DNA from: Treponema sp. UBA4307
GTDB taxonomy: Bacteria > Spirochaetota > Spirochaetia > Treponematales > Treponemataceae
Direction of reading: 5' to 3'
DNA: 53,216 nt
NCBI GenBank assembly: GCA_002394685.1
Contig: DGUP01000018.1
Location: 1-53,216 of the forward strand
A program made the position numbers and the translations under genes. This document shows positions 35,861-43,198 of this stretch, piece by piece; within the stretch, counting starts at the first letter, position 1; the number at the start of each line of letters is the position of its first letter. A model generated the notes under the pieces. The model was not told where the DNA came from. It did not search any database and saw only the letters and a program-made list of their open reading frames with translations.

Positions 35861-36843
35861 TACATAGCCTCCACATACAAAAGTCTTTTATCACTGGCAT
35901 CACATATTTTTCTTACTACGCGAAGTTTGGCACTTCTTGAAGGAGAGTTCATCCTTATCTCCTCTTCTCCAGGCTCAACCGGTTTACGGGTAAGAACTTC
36001 TGCACAGGCATGACCTTCACAGCAGCATTTTGCTTCTGTAGGAGGACAAATACACTGTTTACCCAGATTTCTAAAATAATTTTTTACGATTCTGTCTTCC
36101 AGGGAATGGAAAGTAATTACTCCCAGCTTTCCACCAGGATTAAGAACATTAAAGGCAGCATGAAGAGCCTGCGGAAGGCGCTTAAGTTCACTGTTAACCT
36201 GAATTCTCAAAGCCTGAAAAGTTCTGGTTGCAGGATGAATTTTTTCATGTCTGTAGTTTCCAGGAACTGCATTATAGATAATATCAGCAAGTTCCTTTGT
36301 AGATTTAATCCGGGAATTTTCCCTTGCTTCACAAATAGCCCGGCTGATTCGTCTTGAATATTTTTCATCAGAATAGAGATAAATCATATTCGCAAGACTT
36401 TCTTCATCCATTGTGTTAACAAGGTCTTCTGCACTTTCTCCGGCAGAAGGATTCAGGCGCATATCCAGTTCTTCATCATGACGGAAAGAAAAACCTCTGC
36501 CGCTTCTCTCATAGTGATAAACACTTATACCTAAGTCAAAGAGGATTAAATCAGGTTTTCTTTCTTCAGAATAATTTGTGTAGAAATCATTAAACCAGCC
36601 GTTGTAAAAAGACATACGGTCACCAAAAGGAGCAAGTCTTTCTTTTGCACGGGACTGAATATTTGAATCAGCATCCAGACCGAGAATTTTAAGATTAGGA
36701 TATTTAGAAAGGAAATTAAAAGAATGTCCGCCTTCTCCCAGGGTAGAATCAATCATAAAAGCATCCTTTTCAAATGATTCTCCAACAGGCGACAAATAAT
36801 TCAAACACTCATTGAGCAAAACAGGTGTATGCACAATTTCCAT
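35860..36843 (-). CDS. rsmH: 16S rRNA (cytosine-1402-N4) methyltransferase RsmH
   Basis: 327 residues from the ATG at 36843. GGGGAA stands 8 bases before it; an in-frame GTG 15 bp upstream would place the ribosome site inside the gene. Motifs: HTPVLLNECL at the start, DSTLGEGGHSF (SAM binding), ILFDLGIS and GVITFHSLEDRIVK. It methylates C1402 in the 30S decoding centre. A cysteine cluster, CICPPTEAKCCCEGHAC, lies near residue 265. Classic second gene of the mra/dcw cluster. Confidence 0.96.
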   Translation of the reverse strand: MEIVHTPVLLNECLNYLSPVGESFEKDAFMIDSTLGEGGHSFNFLSKYPNLKILGLDADSNIQSRAKERLAPFGDRMSFYNGWFNDFYTNYSEERKPDLILFDLGISVYHYERSGRGFSFRHDEELDMRLNPSAGESAEDLVNTMDEESLANMIYLYSDEKYSRRISRAICEARENSRIKSTKELADIIYNAVPGNYRHEKIHPATRTFQALRIQVNSELKRLPQALHAAFNVLNPGGKLGVITFHSLEDRIVKNYFRNLGKQCICPPTEAKCCCEGHACAEVLTRKPVEPGEEEIRMNSPSRSAKLRVVRKICDASDKRLLYVEAM

Positions 36844-36952
36844 TTTTAATTTCCCCACAAAAATTAAAATTTAAAAATCGAAGGCATCTGTTACCTGAAA
36901 AAGAGCTTCCCACGACTCAAAATCAAATATTATCAGAACCTTCAGTTGCAAG

Positions 36953-37390
36953 TTAGAGAAGTATATCACTCATACTTTCAGCAGCCTGCTGGAAAGAACT
37001 CTCTGTCTTTTCCAGGTAGTCCTTATAGCTTTCTGCGTCCCACAGTTCCATGTATTTATTAATACCCAGAACAACGCACTCACCGCTCAAAGATGCATAT
37101 TCTCTTAAACTCTGAGGAATAGAAAGACGACCAGTTTTGTCAAATTCAATTTTTTGCGCCGGTGCAATAAAACGACGCATTACAAGACTTTTCTGAGCAC
37201 TAAATAAAGATGCTGAGCCAACAATTTTTTCATTTAAGCTCTCCCACTCTTCAATAGTGAAAAGCATGAGACAGTGATCCAGACCCTGCGTAATAACGAG
37301 TTCGTTTTCCTGTAAAACTGCCCGCAATTTTGACGGAAAAAGAATTCTCCCCTTTTCATCAAGAGTATTGCGGTATTCGCCGATAAGCAT
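36953..37390 (-). CDS. mraZ: Transcriptional regulator MraZ
   Basis: 145 residues from the ATG at 37390, because the family starts M(L/F)IGEY; in-frame ATG (37396) and GTG (37402) alternatives fall inside the operator boxes. Two SpoVT/AbrB-like repeats are visible: GEYRNTLDEKGRILFPSKLR and KIEFDKTGRLSIPQSLREYA. MraZ forms a ring, binds repeated GTGGG boxes before its own gene and represses the mra/dcw operon. Those boxes are present directly upstream. Confidence 0.95.
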   Translation of the reverse strand: MLIGEYRNTLDEKGRILFPSKLRAVLQENELVITQGLDHCLMLFTIEEWESLNEKIVGSASLFSAQKSLVMRRFIAPAQKIEFDKTGRLSIPQSLREYASLSGECVVLGINKYMELWDAESYKDYLEKTESSFQQAAESMSDILL

Positions 37391-37398
37391 ATCCATGA

Positions 37399-37433
37399 CC
37401 ACTGTCTACCACTTTTTCCCACTTATTCCCACT
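37399..37433 (-). promoter_or_regulatory. MraZ operator: four boxes with a 10-bp period
   Basis: On the minus strand AGTGGGAATA, AGTGGGAAAA, AGTGGTAGAC and AGTGGTCATG follow each other exactly 10 bp apart (box starts at 37433, 37423, 37413 and 37403). The first two match the known GTGGG-type MraZ repeat; the last two are weaker (AGTGGT). The array lies between the -10 and the mraZ start codon. Confidence 0.8.
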
Positions 37434-37441
37434 TAATCTAC

Positions 37442-37469
37442 ATTTTAACCCTAAATTTTATAATGTCAA
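37442..37469 (-). promoter_or_regulatory. Promoter of the mraZ/dcw operon
   Basis: On the minus strand TTGACA (37469-37464) is 16 bp from TAAAAT (37447-37442). The predicted start falls about where the first MraZ box begins, so bound MraZ would block initiation. Confidence 0.75.
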
Positions 37470-37556
37470 TGCAAAAATATGCCGATATATTATTTTTTTT
37501 ACTAATTTTTATTATTACTTCCTAAAAAGTTGTATAGTAGTTTTTAAATAGTGATA

Positions 37557-37651
37557 AAAGTCCAGCAACCCCAGATTCTACGGGACTTTCAGAGGATTCA
37601 GAATTGGATTTTCTGGAGATTTTACTAGTCAAAAACATAAAAATTTTGACT
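37557..37651 (+). other. Two hairpins in the leader of the 37695 gene
   Basis: AAAGTCC/GGACTTT (37557-37563 with 37583-37589) and a perfect 8-bp AGTCAAAA/TTTTGACT (37627-37634 with 37644-37651). The second is followed by CTTTTCAG, too weak a T-run to call a terminator. They occupy the plus-strand leader between the mraZ promoter and the next gene; no clear plus promoter was found. Confidence 0.35.
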
Positions 37652-37694
37652 CTTTTCAGTCAATCAATTAAACTGAGGTAAGTAAGTTGTAAAA

Positions 37695-38411
37695 ATGATA
37701 AATACTCTTAATGAATCCAGCCTTCACAAGACCTTAAAAGAACTGTACAGCCTTAATTCTCCTGGCAGCAAAATGGAAGTTCCCGCAGGCCCTTTCATTG
37801 CAGATATAGTTGAAGCAGACGGATCTGTAATTGAAATACAGACAGGAAATTTATCCTCCCTCCTGAAGAAATGCATGTTTTGTATTGAAAACAAAAGAAA
37901 GATTAAAATTGTATATCCTCTTGCAGTAGAAAAATATATTGAAACCCGTAATTTAAAAAGCGGAAAATGCAGCAAAAGAAAAAGCCCTGCAAAAAAGAAT
38001 CTGTACTCTGTTTTCAGGGAAATAACAGGCCTTTACCCTATTCTCCTGAACAAATACTTTACCCTGGAAATACTTGAAGTAAGTATTATTGAAGAAAGAA
38101 CTGACACAGGGGAATTGCAGCAGTCCCGAAACGGTCTCAGGCGATTCAGAAAATCCTGGAACAAGGATGGTAAAAGAATAAACAGAATTGGAGAAAACTA
38201 CCTTCTTCATGGAAAAAAAAGTTACAGAAAACTCCTTCCTGATAAAACTCCAGAATCTTTTTCAGCAAAAGAACTCTATAATATTTTCATTTCTGAAGGA
38301 AAAAAAATTTCCCTGGACCAGGTACATCTGCTCATATGGGTCTATTCAAAAGCAGGACTAATAGAGTTTATTAAAAAGGAAGGAAGGTCAAATATTTACC
38401 GTCTTACCTGA
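37695..38411 (+). CDS. Uncharacterised protein: PD-(D/E)XK-like N-terminus plus winged-helix-like C-terminus
   Basis: 238 basic residues with no assigned function. Near the N-terminus, FIADIV (Asp37) followed by VIEIQTGNLSSLLKK (Glu47-x-Gln49) spaces an Asp and an E-x-Q pair as in PD-(D/E)XK nucleases, and Glu28 could be the helix acidic residue. A basic middle segment (about 90-170, many Lys and Arg) follows. The last 60 residues (about 178-236) look like a winged helix: AKELYNIFISEG, a helix, then a basic wing. A DNA- or RNA-binding nuclease or regulator is possible by inference. It is divergent from mraZ and convergent with the flaA pair. No Shine-Dalgarno at normal spacing. Confidence 0.75.
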   Translation: MINTLNESSLHKTLKELYSLNSPGSKMEVPAGPFIADIVEADGSVIEIQTGNLSSLLKKCMFCIENKRKIKIVYPLAVEKYIETRNLKSGKCSKRKSPAKKNLYSVFREITGLYPILLNKYFTLEILEVSIIEERTDTGELQQSRNGLRRFRKSWNKDGKRINRIGENYLLHGKKSYRKLLPDKTPESFSAKELYNIFISEGKKISLDQVHLLIWVYSKAGLIEFIKKEGRSNIYRLT

Positions 38412-38446
38412 AAAATAAGACAGATAATGAAGGAAAATCTTTAAAC

Positions 38447-38476
38447 AAAAAAAAACTCCGCACAAAAGTACGGAGT
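38447..38476 (-). terminator. Intrinsic terminator of the flaA unit
   Basis: On the minus strand ACTCCGTAC pairs with GTGCGGAGT (one G-T pair) around a TTTT loop and is followed by nine T, counting the last stem base (38455-38447). Confidence 0.85.
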
Positions 38477-38499
38477 CAATTCAAGAAGCTTATTTTATA

Positions 38500-38537
38500 G
38501 AACCTGAAGCTGTTTTTTGATTCCAGCTTTCAGGTTC
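38500..38537 (-). other. Stable hairpin directly after the second flaA gene
   Basis: Arms of 12-13 bases (38500-38512 and 38525-38537) pair with one bulge. No T-run follows on either strand. It sits about 8 bp from the flaA stop and 24 bp before the terminator, so a 3' mRNA-stabilising structure is a reasonable guess. Confidence 0.5.
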
Positions 38538-38545
38538 TGAGACTA

Positions 38546-39262
38546 CTACCAGTCATCCATCATGTCGTCTTCAGATCTGTTTTCCATATCATACAAATCT
38601 GTTACGGCACGAATATCATCAATATAAATGTAGTATGATCCCTGAGCATCCATTGGAGAACAGTCAACGCGGAAACCTCTTACACGAAGTCCCGGTCTGT
38701 CGCCCCAGTAAATGCTCTGCTGAATAATGCCGTGAACTCCATCTGTTGAAGGAGGAATTGCAACTGTCATTTTCTTCCAGCCGGCAAATTCAAGATTACC
38801 AACATAAAGTTCAAAGTCATTTCCATTATAGTCCTGTACAAGGAGCCAGAGGTCATGAGCAATGTTTCTTCCACAAACCCAGAGGGAAATTGTCTTTGTA
38901 ATTCCTTCAATTGGGATTGGACGTGCGCAGGTAATATAGAAAGAGTTAACTCCACGTCTATAGAATTCTACCTTTGCACCAAAAACCTTTGAATCTTCAA
39001 CTTCCTGACCGTCTGCATCATCAAGAGGTTCCTTAGCAAGAGGACTTCCGTCAAAAAGACGTCCTGTAATAATACCACAGTCTGCTGAAATATGAACGTT
39101 CCATGAACCTTCACGTTCCATACGGTCAATACTTACTTCACGAAGCCCCTGACGTGCACTATCTGCACCAATAATAGAAGCATCAGGAGAAGCAAGGCTC
39201 TGGGCAAATGCTGCACCAGAAATCAGTGCAAGTGATAATAAGGATACGATTAATTTCTTCAT
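38546..39262 (-). CDS. Flagellar filament outer layer protein FlaA (second of a pair)
   Basis: 238 residues. A signal peptide (about 1-20, ending AFA) exports it to the periplasm, where FlaA proteins sheath the endoflagellar filament. The body shares blocks with its neighbour: ADCGIITGRLFDG, KVEFYRRGVNSFYITCA, a W-V-C-G-R-N segment, FAGWKKMTVAIP and GLRVRGFRVDC. The acidic C-terminus ends EDDMMDDW. The two products differ widely, so they are ancient paralogues. It starts 13 bp after the first copy and probably shares its promoter. Confidence 0.9.
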   Translation of the reverse strand: MKKLIVSLLSLALISGAAFAQSLASPDASIIGADSARQGLREVSIDRMEREGSWNVHISADCGIITGRLFDGSPLAKEPLDDADGQEVEDSKVFGAKVEFYRRGVNSFYITCARPIPIEGITKTISLWVCGRNIAHDLWLLVQDYNGNDFELYVGNLEFAGWKKMTVAIPPSTDGVHGIIQQSIYWGDRPGLRVRGFRVDCSPMDAQGSYYIYIDDIRAVTDLYDMENRSEDDMMDDW

Positions 39263-39275
39263 TTTTTACCACCTA

Positions 39276-40004
39276 TTATTTTTCTGGAGCTGCACCAGAA
39301 GAAGAGCCTTCAGATTCACCGAAGTCAGCATCTCTGAGTTCATATCCATCATAGATATTAGACAATGTATTTGTTGTATACTTAATCTGGTCAAAGTAGA
39401 TTACATAATCATCTACTGCTTCACGAAGGGCTGAACGAACTCTGAATCCTACGAATGTAAGATCCGGGCGTCCTGAACGATAGCGTGAATGCTGTCTGAT
39501 TGATCCAGGAATATTAAGAACGATATTTCTCCATCCCTGGAAAAGAAGGCTGCCTGCATCAAGTACATGAACGCGGCCATCAGCATCCCTGATCATTACT
39601 TCAAGCATGTAGTTGTAATTTGCACCCCATACCCAGAAATCCATCTGAGTTACAGTACCAAGGAATTCAGGTTCATATGGTTCACCATCCTTTTCAGGGA
39701 AGATTTCGAACCAGTTATCACCCTTACGATCGAATGCAATCTTTACACCCAGAACCTGTGGAGCCGGGTCATCATTTCTGTGGAATGCACGAAGAGAATT
39801 CGGCATACCGTCAAATTTCTTAACGATTGGATATCCGTCGGCTGCAAAGCGGCTGGAAATAACATTCCATGTCCACTCGGTCTCTTGATCGAAACTATCG
39901 ATTACGATTGTTTCTACGGCCTTTGCACTTGGCTGGGCTACTGCTGGAAGGCAGAAGGCGAATGCAAGAATAAGGCTACCTAAAATAACAACGCCCTTTT
40001 TCAT
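39276..40004 (-). CDS. Flagellar filament outer layer protein FlaA (first of a pair)
   Basis: 242 residues. A signal peptide runs to about residue 23 (ending AVA). FlaA-type blocks include SFDQETEWTWNVISSRFA, KIAFDRKGDNWFEIFPEKDG, FWVWGANYNYMLEVMIRD, LLFQGWRNIVLNIP and FVGFRVRS. The tail is rich in Ser, Gly and Glu. Secreted spirochete sheath protein for periplasmic flagella. AAGGAGAT precedes the ATG. It leads the flaA-flaA unit behind a sigma-28-like promoter, divergent from the aldolase gene; I recall the same FlaA-FlaA-aldolase neighbourhood in T. pallidum. Confidence 0.92.
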   Translation of the reverse strand: MKKGVVILGSLILAFAFCLPAVAQPSAKAVETIVIDSFDQETEWTWNVISSRFAADGYPIVKKFDGMPNSLRAFHRNDDPAPQVLGVKIAFDRKGDNWFEIFPEKDGEPYEPEFLGTVTQMDFWVWGANYNYMLEVMIRDADGRVHVLDAGSLLFQGWRNIVLNIPGSIRQHSRYRSGRPDLTFVGFRVRSALREAVDDYVIYFDQIKYTTNTLSNIYDGYELRDADFGESEGSSSGAAPEK

Positions 40005-40025
40005 TCAATATCTCCTTGAATTAAG

Positions 40026-40054
40026 TTTCTGCGGCAATTTTTTTTATGCAGAAA
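40026..40054 (-). other. 5' leader hairpin of the flaA transcript
   Basis: Perfect TTTCTGC/GCAGAAA arms (40026-40032 and 40048-40054) with a 15-base A/T-rich loop, ending about 10 bp before the Shine-Dalgarno. A 5' hairpin can stabilise an abundant mRNA. Confidence 0.45.
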
Positions 40055-40067
40055 CCACCATATTTAC

Positions 40068-40095
40068 ATATCGACACAAAGTGGAAGAAACTTAA
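40068..40095 (-). promoter_or_regulatory. Sigma-28 (FliA)-like promoter of the flaA pair
   Basis: On the minus strand TTAAGTTT (40095-40088) matches the FliA -35 consensus TAAAGTTT at 7 of 8 positions. After 12 bp (consensus 11) GTCGATAT (40075-40068) matches GCCGATAA at 6 of 8. The implied leader is about 55 nt and begins just before the hairpin. Confidence 0.6.
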
Positions 40096-40228
40096 TGTTT
40101 TTTTTGGGGATTTTAGATTTTTTCCGCCAGATCCATTTATGCCGGGAAAATATATTTTTTTAAACATTATATTTTCCTATTATTGCTTTGTCAAATCTAC
40201 TTATTCGGAACAGATACTTTTTAACAAC

Positions 40229-40301
40229 TTGTCATTTTTAGATAAATAGCATATTCTACTAGCGATATCTTTTATAGACATATGCACATATTTTTATATG
40301 T
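40229..40301 (+). promoter_or_regulatory. Probable promoter and leader hairpin of the aldolase gene
   Basis: TTGTCA (40229-40234) is 17 bp from TATTCT (40252-40257). The leader carries a perfect ACATAT-TTTT-ATATGT hairpin (40286-40301) about 25 bp before AGGAG. The rest of the 40005-40335 gap holds the flaA promoter and leader. Confidence 0.45.
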
Positions 40302-40335
40302 ATGTATTCTATAGTGGATCACATAGGAGTTAAAC

Positions 40336-41340
40336 ATGTTTGATTACCACGAAATCGGTCTTGTAAACACAAGAAAAATGTTCGAAGCTGCAATGAAGGG
40401 ACAGTTTGCTATTCCTGCATACAACTTCAACAACATGGAACAGATGCAGGCTATTATTCAGGCTTGTGTTGAATCTAAGTCACCAGTTATCCTTCAGGTT
40501 TCCAAGGGTGCACGTGCTTATGCTGATAAGTACATTCTCCGCAACATGGCTCGCGGTGCAGTTGAATATGCACACGAATTAGGCTGCGATATCCCTATCG
40601 CCCTTCACCTGGATCACGGTCCAAACTTTGAAGTTGCAAAGGACTGTATCGATAACGGTTTCTCTTCTGTAATGATTGACGGTTCTGCCCTTCCATACGA
40701 TGAGAACGTTGCACTTACAAAGCAGGTTGTAGAATATGCACACGCTCACGACGTAACAGTTGAAGCTGAACTTGGTGTTCTCGGCGGTGTTGAAGATGAT
40801 GTAGCTGCTGAAGAATCTAAGTATACAAAGCCTGAAGAAGTAATCGACTTTACATCTAAGACAGGCTGTGACTCTCTGGCTATTTCAATCGGTACATCTC
40901 ATGGCCGCTGTAAGTTTACACCAGAACAGTGTACACGCCGCGAAGATGGTACTCTTGTTCCACCTCCACTTGCATTTGATGTACTTGCTGCAATTGAAAA
41001 GCAGCTTCCAGGTTTCCCAATCGTACTTCACGGATCTTCATCAGTTCCACAGCAGTACGTTAAGGAAATTGAAAAGTACGGTGGTTCAGTACCTAACTCT
41101 GTAGGTATTCCTGAAGAACAGCTCCGCAAGGCAGCAAAGTCAGCAGTTTGTAAGATTAACGTAGACTCTGACGGTCGTCTTGCAATGACAGCTGCAATCC
41201 GCCGCATCTTTGCTGAACAGAAAGATGTATTTGATCCACGTCTCTATCTTGGTCCAGCTCGTGAAGAACTGAAGAAGATGTACATGGACAAGAACGTTAA
41301 CGTATTCGGTTCTGCCGGACACGCTGCAGACTGCAGATAA
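40336..41340 (+). CDS. fba: Class II fructose-bisphosphate aldolase
   Basis: 334 residues. Zinc-aldolase motifs: PAYNFNNMEQMQAI near the start, ALHLDHGPNF with metal and catalytic residues, FSSVMIDGSALPYDENV, VEAELGVLGG, IGTSHG and VLHGSSSVP. It cleaves fructose-1,6-bisphosphate to DHAP and glyceraldehyde-3-phosphate in glycolysis. AGGAG precedes the ATG at good spacing. GC-ending codons (e.g. AAC, ATC, CGC) appear more often than in neighbouring genes, which fits high expression. Confidence 0.96.
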   Translation: MFDYHEIGLVNTRKMFEAAMKGQFAIPAYNFNNMEQMQAIIQACVESKSPVILQVSKGARAYADKYILRNMARGAVEYAHELGCDIPIALHLDHGPNFEVAKDCIDNGFSSVMIDGSALPYDENVALTKQVVEYAHAHDVTVEAELGVLGGVEDDVAAEESKYTKPEEVIDFTSKTGCDSLAISIGTSHGRCKFTPEQCTRREDGTLVPPPLAFDVLAAIEKQLPGFPIVLHGSSSVPQQYVKEIEKYGGSVPNSVGIPEEQLRKAAKSAVCKINVDSDGRLAMTAAIRRIFAEQKDVFDPRLYLGPAREELKKMYMDKNVNVFGSAGHAADCR

Positions 41341-41360
41341 TTAAGTTTTTCTTAATTAAG

Positions 41361-41422
41361 GCCTGCCTGTAATTTCTGAATTGAAGCTTTCATTTTCAGA
41401 TTTACGGCAGGCTTTTTATTTT
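41361..41422 (+). terminator. Intrinsic terminator after fba
   Basis: GCCTGCC-T-GTAA (41361-41372) pairs with TTTACGGCAGGC (41401-41412), one bulge, followed by TTTTTATTTTT. Confidence 0.8.
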
Positions 41423-41485
41423 TCCATATAAACTAATTAAAAATGACTAATTGAAAAAATAAAGCGGGTGTGCTATGTTTTTGAC

Positions 41486-42139
41486 ATGTATTTATTTTCA
41501 GTTTTAATCATACCCTGCTTTCTCATCTGGTACGTTTCTGCCTTTACTGAATTTAAGCAGAAATCCTATATTCCTCCTGTTGTAATCGGACTGGTAACCG
41601 GATGTATATTCTGTTTTATCAAGGCATTCTTCTTTTTATCATCTCATATCTGGACAACTTCTGTTTCAAATGCATTCTGGCATATTTTTACCAGTGATGC
41701 CCTTGCAGCAATCTTTATTTTCGCCGCATGGATCGGAGCCTGCATTAAGATTGACAGGTGGGAATATAAGCTTTCAATGTTTCTTCCACTCGTTCTTTCT
41801 TTCTACGCAATCTATATTCCATACGATGTAATTTCAAATCGTTTTAACAATACAGCTTTTATCCTCTTTATTAAGCCTGTTATGTACATTTTCATGTGCT
41901 GGCTTATTCAGGAACTGATTTATCTTGGCTGGAAAAAGTTCAGGAACGGTGACAGGGTTGCAGCAATCATTCAATGGGCACTTTCTGTCATTCCCCTTAT
42001 TCTGCCGTCTTTTTCTGAAGCATACTGGACACTTCACCAGTATTCCTTCATTCCATATATCATCGCAGCTGTAATGGGGATTTTATCAATCGGGGGCTAT
42101 ATTCTTTTTCAGAACCGCTCCCTTAGTGAAGAGAACTAA
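41486..42139 (+). CDS. Uncharacterised multi-pass membrane protein
   Basis: 217 residues from the ATG at 41486; an in-frame GTG 18 bp upstream is possible, and neither has a strong ribosome site. About six or seven membrane helices cover most of the length, starting MYLFSVLIIPCFLIWYVSAF, with short loops and a polar tail. No catalytic motif is recognised. It lies alone between two terminators, so it is probably its own unit. It may be a spirochete-specific family; I cannot name it. Confidence 0.75.
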   Translation: MYLFSVLIIPCFLIWYVSAFTEFKQKSYIPPVVIGLVTGCIFCFIKAFFFLSSHIWTTSVSNAFWHIFTSDALAAIFIFAAWIGACIKIDRWEYKLSMFLPLVLSFYAIYIPYDVISNRFNNTAFILFIKPVMYIFMCWLIQELIYLGWKKFRNGDRVAAIIQWALSVIPLILPSFSEAYWTLHQYSFIPYIIAAVMGILSIGGYILFQNRSLSEEN

Positions 42140-42158
42140 GTCTGAAATTAAATAAAAT

Positions 42159-42201
42159 AAGCCTGTTATTTTTCACGTGTGTGGAGAAAACAGGCTTTTT
42201 T
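42159..42201 (+). terminator. Intrinsic terminator after the membrane protein gene
   Basis: AAGCCTGTT (42159-42167) pairs perfectly with AACAGGCTT (42189-42197), followed by a T-run to 42201. Confidence 0.85.
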
Positions 42202-42233
42202 CTATTTATAAGGTGCCTTTATAACTTTTTTAC

Positions 42234-42263
42234 TAGACAAGTATCTTGAATTTTTGTTAATAT
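42234..42263 (+). promoter_or_regulatory. Possible infC operon promoter
   Basis: TAGACA (42234-42239) is 18 bp from TAATAT (42258-42263). The predicted start would place the transcript just before the leader hairpins. Confidence 0.35.
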
Positions 42264-42271
42264 GTATGCCG

Positions 42272-42310
42272 TGCTAAAAGTATTAGCAGCTATAGTAACA
42301 CAAAATGTGT
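42272..42310 (+). other. Leader hairpins of the infC-rpmI-rplT transcript
   Basis: TGCTAA-AAGTA-TTAGCA (42272-42288) and ACACA-AAA-TGTGT (42298-42310) are adjacent stems ending 2 bases before the AAGGAGG. Leaders of this operon bind L20 or IF3 in other bacteria, so autoregulation is plausible; the fold does not let me name a known leader class. Confidence 0.4.
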
Positions 42311-42323
42311 TCAAGGAGGATCG

Positions 42324-42959
42324 TTGGCAGACAGTAAGGGAATGCGCGTAAATGAACAGATACGCGTACGTGAGATCAGACTCATTGATGATGAAGGTGT
42401 ACAGAAGGGAATTGTCCCTACAATTGAAGCCCTCAAAATGGCAAAGGAGCGCGAGCTCGACCTTGTGGAAGTTTCGCCTAACGCAAACCCACCAGTTTGT
42501 AAAATACTTGATTATGGAAAATACCGCTTCGAACAGGAGAAAAAACTCCGTGACTCCAAGAAGAATCAAAAGGTATTGAAACTCAAGGAAATCCGCATGC
42601 AGCCAAAGATTGGCACAGGCGACCTTGATACCAAAGCAAAGCACGTTCAGGAATTTCTTGATGAAGGTGATAAGGTAAAGGTTACAATCCGTTTCCGCGG
42701 ACGTGAACTTGCCCACACTGAATTAGGATACGATGTCCTGAAAGAGGTTGAAAAGAGACTTAGAGAAGGATCTTATGCCATGGAAAAAGCACCTGCTATT
42801 GAAGGTCGCTTTATGTCTATGACACTTGGTTCAAAAGTAACTAAGCCTAAGAGTAAACCTGCAAATGATGCTGGTACGGCCAAGAAAGTTACCACAGATG
42901 CATCTGATGAAGTTTCAACTGAAGACGATGCTGATGACGGTGCTGCCGATAATCAGTAA
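42324..42959 (+). CDS. infC: Translation initiation factor IF-3
   Basis: 211 residues. The start is TTG at 42324, chosen because AAGGAGG ends 4 bases before it; the next ATG (42341) lacks a ribosome site. The N-domain begins MRVNEQIRVREIRLID; the C-domain has KILDYGKYRFEQ, KEIRMQPKIGTGDLDTKAKH and VTIRFRGREL. IF-3 checks start codons on the 30S subunit. A rare start codon fits IF-3 autoregulation as known for E. coli AUU. The last 35 or so residues are an extra acidic Asp/Ala/Thr tail. Confidence 0.95.
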   Translation: MADSKGMRVNEQIRVREIRLIDDEGVQKGIVPTIEALKMAKERELDLVEVSPNANPPVCKILDYGKYRFEQEKKLRDSKKNQKVLKLKEIRMQPKIGTGDLDTKAKHVQEFLDEGDKVKVTIRFRGRELAHTELGYDVLKEVEKRLREGSYAMEKAPAIEGRFMSMTLGSKVTKPKSKPANDAGTAKKVTTDASDEVSTEDDADDGAADNQ

Positions 42960-42981
42960 ACTTATTTAGAGGTAGTGTAAA

Positions 42982-43182
42982 ATGCCTAAAATGAAGACAA
43001 AGAAGGCTGCTGCAAAGCGCTTTCATTTGACAGGATCTGGAAAGATCAAGTACAAGAAAATGAATCTTCGTCATATTTTGACAAAGAGATCACCTAAGAG
43101 AAAGATGAACCTCCGCCATGCAGGTATTCTTTCAGAAGATTCAGCTGCAAGAATTCGTAAGCAGCAGCTTCCATACGGTTGA
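42982..43182 (+). CDS. rpmI: 50S ribosomal protein L35
   Basis: 66 basic residues with the L35 pattern MPKMKTKKAAAKRFHLTGSG, then HILTKRSPKRKMNLRH. A small 50S protein buried in rRNA. GAGGTAGTG precedes the ATG. It lies 22 bp after infC in the near-universal infC-rpmI-rplT order and is therefore probably cotranscribed and subject to the same leader control. Confidence 0.97.
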   Translation: MPKMKTKKAAAKRFHLTGSGKIKYKKMNLRHILTKRSPKRKMNLRHAGILSEDSAARIRKQQLPYG

Positions 43183-43198
43183 TTTTAAGGAGTAGGAA

